Source: UBA4421 sp028228615
GTDB taxonomy: Bacteria; Pseudomonadota; Gammaproteobacteria; Pseudomonadales; Azotimanducaceae
Direction: 5' to 3'
DNA length: 64,000 bases
NCBI GenBank assembly: GCA_028228615.1
Contig: JAOJBS010000006.1
Coordinates: 1 to 64,000 of the forward strand
Made by a program: the position numbers and the translations under genes. Under the pieces are notes generated by a model that was given only the letters and a program-made list of their open reading frames with translations, did not search any database and was not told the origin of the DNA. Shown piece after piece: positions 35,298 through 42,555 of this stretch (within the stretch, counting starts at the first letter, position 1; every line of letters starts with the position of its first letter).

Positions 35298-35336
35298 AAG
35301 ATCTTATTAAAAGATCTTATTTGAAGGATCTTATAA
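35287..35336. repeat. 13 bp tandem repeat starting inside a gene 3' end
   Basis: Units of consensus GATCTTATTAAAA: 35287-35299 (contains the stop codon of the acyl-CoA dehydrogenase), 35300-35312, 35313-35326 (14 bp), then a partial copy. Confidence 0.85.
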
Positions 35337-35520
35337 AGCCGGTCGTGTTAAAGAGCCTTGCTAGAGACGCGCTACAAATCAGTCGCTAGTACTGAGCGCT
35401 TGTATGAAGTGTCGCGCTCACTAATCTAGCTCAGGGTAGATGTCCTTGAGATTTAGCATGAGCTTGATTTTACGCCTTGATAATAACGGCAAACATAGGC
35501 GCGCCAGGCGTTACGTCTGC

Positions 35521-35940
35521 TTACTCAGAGTGCAGAACATTACAGCTTTCTAATACCGCCAGCGCCGCGGTATCGCTGCGCGCTTTATTGATGTTCTTCA
35601 GCACGCAACTGGCGGCGTCACCATTAACCGGGCTGGCTTGTCCGTGTTGGAAGCCCGAGCCAATGAAAAGAGGCGACACTTCAGTTGAGCCATGCACGCT
35701 GCCAGAAATTATGCATTCCTCAACGTCAAAATCTCCTTCTGCAATGACGTTGGCGCTAGGGTGGCATTTAACCTTTTGTAGTCCGGATAAATCTTCTACC
35801 TCTGCGTCTATCCAACCCGCCGCGCGGTTGTCTGTGTGGGCTATTGTTACGCCGGATTGTGCGTTTTTTGCTGAGTCTGCCGAAACTTGGCCTGCGCCCA
35901 AAATTGTCAGTACGAGTAGTAGGTGAGTAATGTTTCGCAT
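35521..35940 (-). CDS. secreted hypothetical protein
   Basis: A 139 aa protein beginning with a Sec signal peptide (MRNITHLLLVLTILGAGQVSA), followed by a region with four cysteines, so it is probably periplasmic with two disulfide bonds. I do not recognise the family. A 149 aa frame covers the same bases on the plus strand, but it lacks a signal peptide and looks antisense. A TGAGA motif lies six to ten bases before the ATG. It stands alone between an acyl-CoA dehydrogenase and a uracil-DNA glycosylase gene. Confidence 0.65.
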   Translation of the reverse strand: MRNITHLLLVLTILGAGQVSADSAKNAQSGVTIAHTDNRAAGWIDAEVEDLSGLQKVKCHPSANVIAEGDFDVEECIISGSVHGSTEVSPLFIGSGFQHGQASPVNGDAASCVLKNINKARSDTAALAVLESCNVLHSE

Positions 35941-36097
35941 ATGAATCTCAAATAGTGAAAGTGATCGCTGAGTTTAACCGCTAAATTGAGAACGTATGTA
36001 AAGAAGTGTTATCAGCCTATCAACGGTAGGTAATTTTCGATGTGTGGATCTCTGTAAATGAGGGTCGATGTGCATTCTGACGGTGGAATTACTTTGC

Positions 36098-36700
36098 CTA
36101 CTCATTGCCCAGAATCTCATTAACTTGGCTGCGCAGGGTGGGAATGATTTCTGCCTCCACCCAAGGGTTCTTTTTCAGCCACATAGTATTGCGAGGACTT
36201 GGGTGAGGGAGTGGCAGAAACTCTGGTAGATAGTCTTTCCAGCCAGCGACTATTGCCTGCAAGGTCATAGAAGACCTGGGCTTTAGGTGCCAGTCAATGG
36301 CATAGCGGCCAATGGCTATGGTGAGCTTTATATTGGGTAGGTGAGAGAGCAACTCGGCTCGCCACATGGCCGCGCACTCGGGTCGCGGTGGCAGGTCGCC
36401 GCCTTTGCCCCGGCCCGGATAGCAAAATCCCATAGGGACAATGGCGACCAACGCTTCGTCGTAAAAAGTTTCAGTGCTCATGCCCAGCCAGTCCCGCAAA
36501 CGTTTGCCGCTAGGGTCATTGAAGGGGATGCCGGTTTCATGCACGGCGGTCCCTGGTGCTTGGCCAACGATAAGGATTTTTGCCTTTGGGTTAGCCTGAA
36601 ATACAGGTCTGGGTCCAAGGGGCAAATGCTCAGCGCAGTGTACGCAGTTGTGTATGCGCTCTGTGAGGCGAATGAATTTGCTGGGCGCTGTGGCGCTCAT
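36098..36700 (-). CDS. uracil-DNA glycosylase family protein (family 4-like, possible FeS)
   Basis: A 200 aa member of the uracil-DNA glycosylase superfamily. Motif A is GQAPG (residues 46-50) and the late motif is HPSPRN, both part of the uracil-binding pocket. C19-x2-C22 and C93-x15-C109 match the spacing of the four cysteines that hold the 4Fe-4S cluster in family 4 enzymes. It would remove uracil from DNA as base-excision repair. It lies 24 bp downstream of the CitE-like gene on the same strand. Confidence 0.88.
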   Translation of the reverse strand: MSATAPSKFIRLTERIHNCVHCAEHLPLGPRPVFQANPKAKILIVGQAPGTAVHETGIPFNDPSGKRLRDWLGMSTETFYDEALVAIVPMGFCYPGRGKGGDLPPRPECAAMWRAELLSHLPNIKLTIAIGRYAIDWHLKPRSSMTLQAIVAGWKDYLPEFLPLPHPSPRNTMWLKKNPWVEAEIIPTLRSQVNEILGNE

Positions 36701-36724
36701 AGTATTTTTTGCAGGTACATAGAT

Positions 36725-37636
36725 TTAAAGCCCCATGAGATCAGCCCTGTCTAAGGTATTTTGCAACATGCGAATACTCGCGGCGTCGACCATAACCCCA
36801 TCTACACTAATTGCCCCTAAACCGTCTTTTAGCGCTTGCTCGTAGGCCGCTTTTTGCTTTCGAGCGGTAGCCAGTGTTGCTCTGTCTGGGGAAAAAGTGT
36901 CTTGTGCGATGGCGACTTGGCTGGGGTGAATTGCCCATTTTCCCGTCATCCCCAGCGTGAGTGCGTACTTACTTTCATTGGCTAATGTGGCTAAATCTTT
37001 AAAGTCCGCATAGGGTCCATCAATTGGATCCAAGCCAAAGGCCCTGCACGCAATGGTCATTTTATATCTTGGGTAATGCCAAATATCCGGTGGGTAGTCG
37101 CCGCTGCTGCCTACAGATTCTAGGTGCATTTGTTGACTGGCAGAGTAGTCGCCCATACCAAAAGTCATGGCCTCGAGCCGATCTGAGCTTGCGGCAATTT
37201 CTTCAACATTCATCAGACCTTCAACGTCTTCTATTAGGCACTCAATGCCAATACGCTTGGTTAACCCCAGCTTCAGTTCCAGTTGATCAAGCAATAGATG
37301 GAGAAATTTCACGTCTCCAGCGCACTTAGTTTTGGTCAGCATAAGGGTGTCTATGCGCGCACCTGCGCCGGTGACTACTTCAATCACATCGTCATGACAC
37401 CATTGAGTTTGTACGTCGTTGATGCGCACGCAGAGTACTTTCGCCTGCCAGTCTAGTGTGTTCAGAGCGGTTACAACCTGTCCCCGGGCGGCGGCTTTGG
37501 CGTTGGGTGCAACGGCATCCTCCAAATCTAATAAGATCTGATCTACCTCAGTTGCTGAGGCTTTAGCCATCATCTTTTCTGAGCTACCCGGCGCGCAGAG
37601 AACACAGCGACGAGGTCGTTTGGGTTGAAGGTGCAT
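36725..37636 (-). CDS. CoA ester lyase (CitE/HpcH-HpaI family)
   Basis: A 303 aa TIM-barrel lyase of the CitE-like group. RRCVLCAPGSSEKMMAKA at the N-terminus and LLDLEDAVAPNAKAAAR (about 33-49, with the Mg-contacting acidic residues) are the family signatures, and WAIHPSQV near residue 255 is the typical late block. Relatives cleave malyl-CoA, citramalyl-CoA or beta-methylmalyl-CoA. With isocitrate lyase and HMG-CoA lyase in the window this fits processing of dicarboxylate CoA esters, but the exact substrate is unknown. Confidence 0.9.
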   Translation of the reverse strand: MHLQPKRPRRCVLCAPGSSEKMMAKASATEVDQILLDLEDAVAPNAKAAARGQVVTALNTLDWQAKVLCVRINDVQTQWCHDDVIEVVTGAGARIDTLMLTKTKCAGDVKFLHLLLDQLELKLGLTKRIGIECLIEDVEGLMNVEEIAASSDRLEAMTFGMGDYSASQQMHLESVGSSGDYPPDIWHYPRYKMTIACRAFGLDPIDGPYADFKDLATLANESKYALTLGMTGKWAIHPSQVAIAQDTFSPDRATLATARKQKAAYEQALKDGLGAISVDGVMVDAASIRMLQNTLDRADLMGL

Positions 37637-37704
37637 AATGGTCCTTTGTCTTATTTTCCGGTTATACGTTTTACCCTAAACAATGAGTTTACTTGAACCA
37701 GGGA

Positions 37705-38514
37705 TTAAACGAGGGATTGTATGAACTGCGTTACCGCAATGTTGAAGCCTTCTGACGCTTCCATATTAACGCCGTGACCTGCGTCAAAACTGACACATTC
37801 AATGTTGGCGATGTGCTCCAGCGCCCACAGTTTATTAGTCTTGAATCGGCGTTCTTTATCCCCCGCGCAGAGCAATACCGGGCGAGAGTTGTGTGGTGCA
37901 ATGTCTCTAATGCAAGTGTTTGGGTTGGTGGCCAATAGGGTATTTGCTATACCCACGGGCGAAAATTTAGCGGCGTCTTGCATTAGAGCGTCATAGATAC
38001 GTGTGGGTAGCGTTATTGCTCGACGCGGGTGGACGGGAATTTTTTCTATCGCCGCAATGCCTCCCAGCCTAATGTTTTCGCTGGATTTTGAGGCAGTATT
38101 CTTCCAGTCGAGTATTTGTGCCTCGTCCGCAAGTGCTGAATTAGAGTTGGTGAAAATATGACCGATAACATGGTCTGCATAGTCGTATGCGTAGCGGAAG
38201 GTGAGTCCCGCGCCTAACGAATAACCGCAGACGAACCACTTTTCCACGCCCAAGGCCTTACGTATTATTTCAAATTGAAAGCCGTAGGCGGCAGGGCTGT
38301 AGTACTGCAGATCCTCCGGCGCTGGCGAGTTGCCGTGGCCCCATAGATCAACTGTTATTGGCTGGCAGACTTGTCCAAGTGCTTTTAGGTTATCTAACCA
38401 TTGGGCACTAGACGATATGAAGCCATGGAGGAGCATTAGGTACGGGCCCTCGCCGGGGTGAACGGTATAGGCAAGTTGATGTGCCGCTTGGACTTGGTGC
38501 GCAGATTGAGTCAT
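37705..38514 (-). CDS. alpha/beta hydrolase
   Basis: A 269 aa alpha/beta-hydrolase. LMLLHGFISSSAQW supplies the HG oxyanion motif, CGYSLGAGLTF the nucleophile serine, and FDAGHGVNMEAS the catalytic histidine. It resembles the MhpC/BphD and 3-oxoadipate-enol-lactonase type in size, but those cannot be separated by eye. It is 68 bp upstream of the CitE-like gene, which suggests an operon of hydrolase, lyase and DNA glycosylase. Confidence 0.9.
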   Translation of the reverse strand: MTQSAHQVQAAHQLAYTVHPGEGPYLMLLHGFISSSAQWLDNLKALGQVCQPITVDLWGHGNSPAPEDLQYYSPAAYGFQFEIIRKALGVEKWFVCGYSLGAGLTFRYAYDYADHVIGHIFTNSNSALADEAQILDWKNTASKSSENIRLGGIAAIEKIPVHPRRAITLPTRIYDALMQDAAKFSPVGIANTLLATNPNTCIRDIAPHNSRPVLLCAGDKERRFKTNKLWALEHIANIECVSFDAGHGVNMEASEGFNIAVTQFIQSLV

Positions 38515-38616
38515 TGAATACAGGGCTATGCAGTTGAAAACCTCATGCTACCATGCAAAAAAGCAATGATATTAGACGCTGGGGATAAAGGCGTTAGGAA
38601 AAACAGGGGAGAACAT

Positions 38617-40308
38617 ATGACTTACGATCTACTGGTTAAAAACGGCACGGTAATTGACGGCTCTGGTAACCCTGGGTACCGCGCTGATGTGGGCGTAGTT
38701 GACGGCAAAATTGCTGCCATTGGTCGGCTCAACAGCAAGGCAAAACAAACTGTCGATGCAGAAGGCCACGTTGTTTCACCCGGCTTTGTTGATGGCCACA
38801 CCCACATGGACGCTCAGGTGTTTTGGGATCCCATTGGTTCCTGCTCGTCCTATCACGGTGTCACCAGTGTGGTCATGGGCAACTGCGGTTTTACCCTAGC
38901 CCCGTGTAAGCAAGAAGATGCCGACTTGGTGTTTAAAAATTTAGAGCGGGCGGAGGATCTTTCGCGCGACGCCATGCTGGAAGGCATTGATTGGAGCTGG
39001 GAAACCTTTCCGCAGTTTCTAGATGCGATAGACGATCTACCCAAGGGCATCAACTACGCAGGCTATATTGGCCATTCAGCCCTGCGTACTTATGTCATGG
39101 GAGAGCGGGCCTTTGTTGACCAAGCCAGCGAAGACGAAGTGCGCAAAATGCAGCACATTGTCAAAGAGGCCATGGGTGCCGGGGCAATCGGCTTTTCTAC
39201 CTCAAGAACGTTTAATCATTTAACCGCTGATGACTTGCCGGTGGCCAGTCGGGTTGCCCATTGGGATGAAGTTCGAGCCATTGTTAATGCGGTAGGTGAA
39301 ACCGGTAAAGGTTTGTTTGAGATCGCTGGCGAAGCGCCCGGGCGAGATCCAGAGCGGATTAGAGAGTATCACCAGCGCCTTATGAATTTGGCCGTGGAAT
39401 CTGGTGTGCCACAAACTTGGGGCATGTTCAGTGTCCGCGCCGCGCCTGATCTTTGGCGTCCGTACTTTGATTTGTTGGATGAAACCGCGCGAGCGGGCGG
39501 GCGTATGTACGCTCAAGTACACAGTCGCGCTTTGTCTAGTTTGTTGTCTTTTCAGTCTAATACGCCTTTTGATAACTGGGAATATTGGTCAGAGTTTCGG
39601 CAGCTACCTTTGGCCGAGCAAGCGGCGAAACTCCGTGATCCAGTGATTAAGGCTAAGTTGATAGAAGTGGCCAGCCGAGAATACACAGGGCCGCGGGTTG
39701 TCGGCGCAGAGGCACGACCGCCAGAGTGGGACTTTATCTATCCTATGGACGACATGGTTTACGACAAGCCCTCCATGGCCCAACTTGCTCGGGAGCAGGG
39801 CAAGCACCCGGTTGAGTTAATGATTGATATGTCTCTAGAGCGAGATTTCCACATGTTCTTTAGGCAGCCCATAGCCAACGAAAACCAGGACCATGTGTTG
39901 GAAATGATGAAGCACCCCCGTTCGGTGGTGACATTTTCTGATTCTGGTGCCCACGTATCGCAGATTATGGATTCGTCATTGCAAACGCACCTGCTCAGTT
40001 ATTGGGTGAGAGAGAAGCAGGCGTTGAAGCTGGAAGAGGCGATTAAACAAATCACCTATAACACCGCAACAATGTGGGGGTTACATGACCGCGGTCTGGT
40101 GCGTGAAGGTATGGCGGCGGACTTGGTTGTTTTTGACCCAGATACCGTGGGCGCGAGGATGCCTGAAGTGGTCCACGATTTACCCTCCGGTGCCAGACGC
40201 TTGAAGCAAACGGCTGACGGCATACTGCACACGGTAGTGAACGGTGAAATTATGTTGACCAACAACGAGCACACTGGCGCAGTACCCGGCCGCTTGCTTA
40301 GAAGTTAA
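38617..40308 (+). CDS. D-aminoacylase-like amidohydrolase
   Basis: A 563 aa amidohydrolase of the N-acyl-D-amino-acid deacylase group. MTYDLLVKNGTVIDGSGN is the family opening. DGHTHMDAQ carries the HxH metal ligands, GNCGFTLAPC the cysteine ligand, and TFSDSGAHVSQIMD the late aspartate. The ATG at 38617 has AGGGGAGA seven bases upstream; 24 further codons are open upstream. These enzymes cleave acyl groups from N-acyl-D-amino acids or related amides. It is a lone gene followed by tRNA-Arg. Confidence 0.92.
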   Translation: MTYDLLVKNGTVIDGSGNPGYRADVGVVDGKIAAIGRLNSKAKQTVDAEGHVVSPGFVDGHTHMDAQVFWDPIGSCSSYHGVTSVVMGNCGFTLAPCKQEDADLVFKNLERAEDLSRDAMLEGIDWSWETFPQFLDAIDDLPKGINYAGYIGHSALRTYVMGERAFVDQASEDEVRKMQHIVKEAMGAGAIGFSTSRTFNHLTADDLPVASRVAHWDEVRAIVNAVGETGKGLFEIAGEAPGRDPERIREYHQRLMNLAVESGVPQTWGMFSVRAAPDLWRPYFDLLDETARAGGRMYAQVHSRALSSLLSFQSNTPFDNWEYWSEFRQLPLAEQAAKLRDPVIKAKLIEVASREYTGPRVVGAEARPPEWDFIYPMDDMVYDKPSMAQLAREQGKHPVELMIDMSLERDFHMFFRQPIANENQDHVLEMMKHPRSVVTFSDSGAHVSQIMDSSLQTHLLSYWVREKQALKLEEAIKQITYNTATMWGLHDRGLVREGMAADLVVFDPDTVGARMPEVVHDLPSGARRLKQTADGILHTVVNGEIMLTNNEHTGAVPGRLLRS

Positions 40309-40365
40309 ATTCACTCTGAGTGGTTCAGGTCATATTGGACGGGTGGCCACTTGGGTCGGTCGGTG

Positions 40366-40428
40366 TAATCCGCTTTTCGGCGGATTTGAGCGGATGGCGC
40401 TTGATTAGCATGTGGTGCTAAGGCACCA
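40366..40428. other. two hairpins between the amidohydrolase and tRNA-Arg
   Basis: AATCCGC-TTTTCG-GCGGATT (40367-40386) and TGGTGC-TAAG-GCACCA (40413-40428). Neither has a T-run, so they are weak candidates for terminators or leader structures. Confidence 0.35.
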
Positions 40429-40437
40429 TGCGCGCAT

Positions 40438-40514
40438 GCACCCGTAGTTCAACTGGATAGAATACCAGGCTTCGAACCTGGGGGTTGTAGGTTCGAGTCC
40501 TACCGGGTGCGCCA
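40438..40514 (+). tRNA. tRNA-Arg (anticodon TCG)
   Basis: A 77-base cloverleaf: acceptor GCACCCG/CGGGTGC, discriminator G, encoded CCA. The anticodon stem CCAGG/CCTGG closes the loop CTTCGAA, so the anticodon is TCG, reading CGA-type arginine codons. The T arm is GTAGG-TTCGAGT-CCTAC. The gene is plus-strand, 130 bases after the amidohydrolase stop. A perfect 18 bp palindrome 37 bases downstream may help end or process the transcript. Confidence 0.97.
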
Positions 40515-40551
40515 CTTCAAATGACTAAATTCAATGCAATCAATCTAAGCA

Positions 40552-40569
40552 AAAGGTGACGTCACCTTT
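40552..40569. other. perfect 18 bp palindrome
   Basis: AAAGGTGAC followed by GTCACCTTT with no spacer, between tRNA-Arg and the stop codon of the metal permease (minus). Could be an operator or a hairpin end; no T-run follows. Confidence 0.6.
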
Positions 40570-40615
40570 GAAGGCTAGTTGCAGATTTCTTCGCTGACTC
40601 AAGCGCTGATTCTAT

Positions 40616-41674
40616 TTAGGACGCTATTAGGCTTTGCCCAGCAAATGCCTTACGTACCTTGCCTGCCAATACATAAGTCATCAAACCCGCCAAGAGCATA
40701 CTTGAAGCATAGGTCAGCGGTGTATTGACCATGCTATGTGCTTGCTCGGCTTGAGCCAGAAAGTCCATGTCCCATAGGCCGACTAAGTAGTTGGTGAGAT
40801 AGCCAAAGGCAAAGCCAACACCCACAACGCTCGTGAGGTAGGCAGTAAGCGCACGGCTGCCCAATTCCTTTTTAACCAAGGCGACGGTGGCAATATTAGT
40901 AGCGGGGCCAACCAACATAAATACCAGTGCGGCGCCCGGGGAAACGCCTGAAAACAACAGTCCGGCGGCAATAGGAGTGGAGGCGGTAGCGCAGACATAC
41001 ATGGGCACACCGACAAGGGCCATGACGACAAAGGCCAAGAAACCATCACCCCACTGGACTAAAAATTCATTGGGGACATAGGTTTTAATGAGCGCTGCAA
41101 AGGCTAAACCGATGAGTAACCACAGCGCTATGTCGCGAATAAGGTCAACAAAAGTGAAGCGCAGGCCTGCTTTGAGTTTGTCAGCAAGGCTTTCCTCTGC
41201 GGGTTGTGCTTTGCTGGCGCAACAAGAGTCCTCTTCTTCAACGTTTAGTGCGCTGGCTTGGGTTGCATTTGCTGGCGTGTCGTCTTTACCTACCAAGATA
41301 CCGGCGACTATGGCGCTGGTAATGGCAGCGATGGGTCGGACAATAGCCATAAAAGGCCCCAGCATCGCGTAAGAAATAGAGATGGAATCAACACCGGTCT
41401 CTGGTGTGGAGATGAGGAATGACGTGGTCGCCGCTTTCGAAGCGCCGCTGCGGCGCAAGCCAACGGCAGCTGGGATAACACCGCAGGAACACAGAGGCAA
41501 TGGCGCGCCAAACAATGCTGCTTTCACTGTAGACATGAGTCCGGGCTCGCCTAAGTGCTTGGCCATTAGTTGGCTCGGCACAAATACTTTCATGATGCCG
41601 GCGACAAATAAGCCCAGCATTAGCCAAGGCGCTGACTCAACAAATAGATCAATAAAATTTTCGATCAGTAACAT
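40616..41674 (-). CDS. SO_0444-type (YraQ/ArsP superfamily) metal efflux permease
   Basis: A 352 aa polytopic inner-membrane protein, about ten hydrophobic segments, of the permease family that includes SO_0444-type Cu/Zn efflux proteins. The signature GAPLPLCSCGVIPAAVGLRR (CSCG within a membrane helix) is clear, and a mirrored GVPMYVCATAS appears in the second half. A soluble loop has EEEDSCCASK, a possible metal-binding Cys pair. It follows a ZntR-like regulator by ten bases in the same operon, supporting Zn(II) or related divalent-metal export. Direct evidence for the metal is lacking. Confidence 0.88.
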   Translation of the reverse strand: MLLIENFIDLFVESAPWLMLGLFVAGIMKVFVPSQLMAKHLGEPGLMSTVKAALFGAPLPLCSCGVIPAAVGLRRSGASKAATTSFLISTPETGVDSISISYAMLGPFMAIVRPIAAITSAIVAGILVGKDDTPANATQASALNVEEEDSCCASKAQPAEESLADKLKAGLRFTFVDLIRDIALWLLIGLAFAALIKTYVPNEFLVQWGDGFLAFVVMALVGVPMYVCATASTPIAAGLLFSGVSPGAALVFMLVGPATNIATVALVKKELGSRALTAYLTSVVGVGFAFGYLTNYLVGLWDMDFLAQAEQAHSMVNTPLTYASSMLLAGLMTYVLAGKVRKAFAGQSLIAS

Positions 41675-41684
41675 GCGTAATGTC

Positions 41685-42092
41685 CTAGTTCGTTTGCTCG
41701 CTTAAGGCTTCGAGAATTGTGCAATGGGTGGCGGGTTCATCGCCGCCGCAACATGCGCTGCTGAGTGTTTGCAGAGATTTTTTGATGCGCTTAATTTCGG
41801 CCAGTCGTTGGTTGACGATGCTGATTTTGGCGTCAACAAACTGCTTAATGTCATGACAAGACTTTTCGTCTTTAGTGACTTCCAGTTCTAATAGCTGATG
41901 AATTTCGTTGAGCGTAAAACCCACTTCTTTGGCACCCATAATAAAGCTGATTCTATGCACGTCTGTCTCGGAGTAGAGACGGTAGCCCGCATCATTGCGC
42001 TCCCCGGGCGTAATTAGACCGTGCTTTTCGTAAAACCGCAGGGTGTCTCTTGAGACGCTAGCAAGTGCGGCCAGCTCGCCAATTTTTAACAT
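41685..42092 (-). CDS. ZntR-like MerR family metal regulator
   Basis: A 135 aa MerR-family activator. Residues 1-40 (MLKIGELAAL...YEKHGL) are the DNA-binding domain, followed by a dimerisation coiled coil. C79, C114, C115 and C124 fall at the same numbers as the zinc ligands of E. coli ZntR; position 119 is Glu instead of His, with H123 beside C124. An upstream ATG at 42107 is also in frame, but the promoter -10 ends seven bases before it, so the transcript starts about there. ATG 42092 has GGAA nine bases upstream and gives the exact ZntR numbering, so I use it. The permease begins ten bases after its stop. It likely activates its own operon when zinc or another thiophilic metal is high. Confidence 0.92.
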   Translation of the reverse strand: MLKIGELAALASVSRDTLRFYEKHGLITPGERNDAGYRLYSETDVHRISFIMGAKEVGFTLNEIHQLLELEVTKDEKSCHDIKQFVDAKISIVNQRLAEIKRIKKSLQTLSSACCGGDEPATHCTILEALSEQTN

Positions 42093-42113
42093 TGTTTTAG
42101 ATTCCATGGGTCA

Positions 42114-42145
42114 ACTATAAACCCTGGAGTACAGTCTAAGGTCAA
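42114..42145 (-). promoter_or_regulatory. MerR-type promoter with dyad operator
   Basis: Minus strand: -35 TTGACC (42145-42140), a 20 bp spacer, and -10 TATAGT (42119-42114). The spacer carries the imperfect dyad ACCTTAGACT/ACTCCAGGGT. A spacer of 19-20 bp with a central dyad is the mark of MerR-family activated promoters, and it drives the regulator and permease. Confidence 0.82.
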
Positions 42146-42555
42146 TAGCTAAATAAAATTTTCAACGGTGCACTCAAAGATGCGTACAAAGACGTATTCA
42201 AAAACGGACTCACCGAGCGTCAGTGCACTCCATCAATTTTGAAATATGAGCACCAAGAATATACATAATAGAACGCCTTTTTTCTGGTTTGACAAACGAT
42301 TAGTTATAAATCATTGTATTTGAAGAGGTTTGGTGAGGGCTGAACCTCAGCGATGTCTGTAGAAGAACTTGAATGTTAACTAATGGGTTACATTTGAGTT
42401 GGCTGTAGTACTGGGCGGTTAAATTTCTGGAGGGGATTGAGAGCGACGGTGCTTACTAAAATCACCTTCGGTCGCAGCATTACTTCTCCTTATATTTGAG
42501 TTTCTTTTTTGCTTTTTTATGGGCGTTGGAATATCAATAATAAGGGAGAGATCCA
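42146..42555. other. intergenic leader before the TonB receptor
   Basis: About 410 bp with no gene. TTGACA occurs at 42289-42294, but the following -10 is weak. The receptor would have a long leader of roughly 240 bases. No terminator-like hairpin or riboswitch fold was recognised. Confidence 0.45.

Noticed and set aside
35477..35926. Plus-strand 149 aa frame
   Set aside because: It mirrors the minus-strand frame that carries a good signal peptide; the plus product lacks protein-like features.
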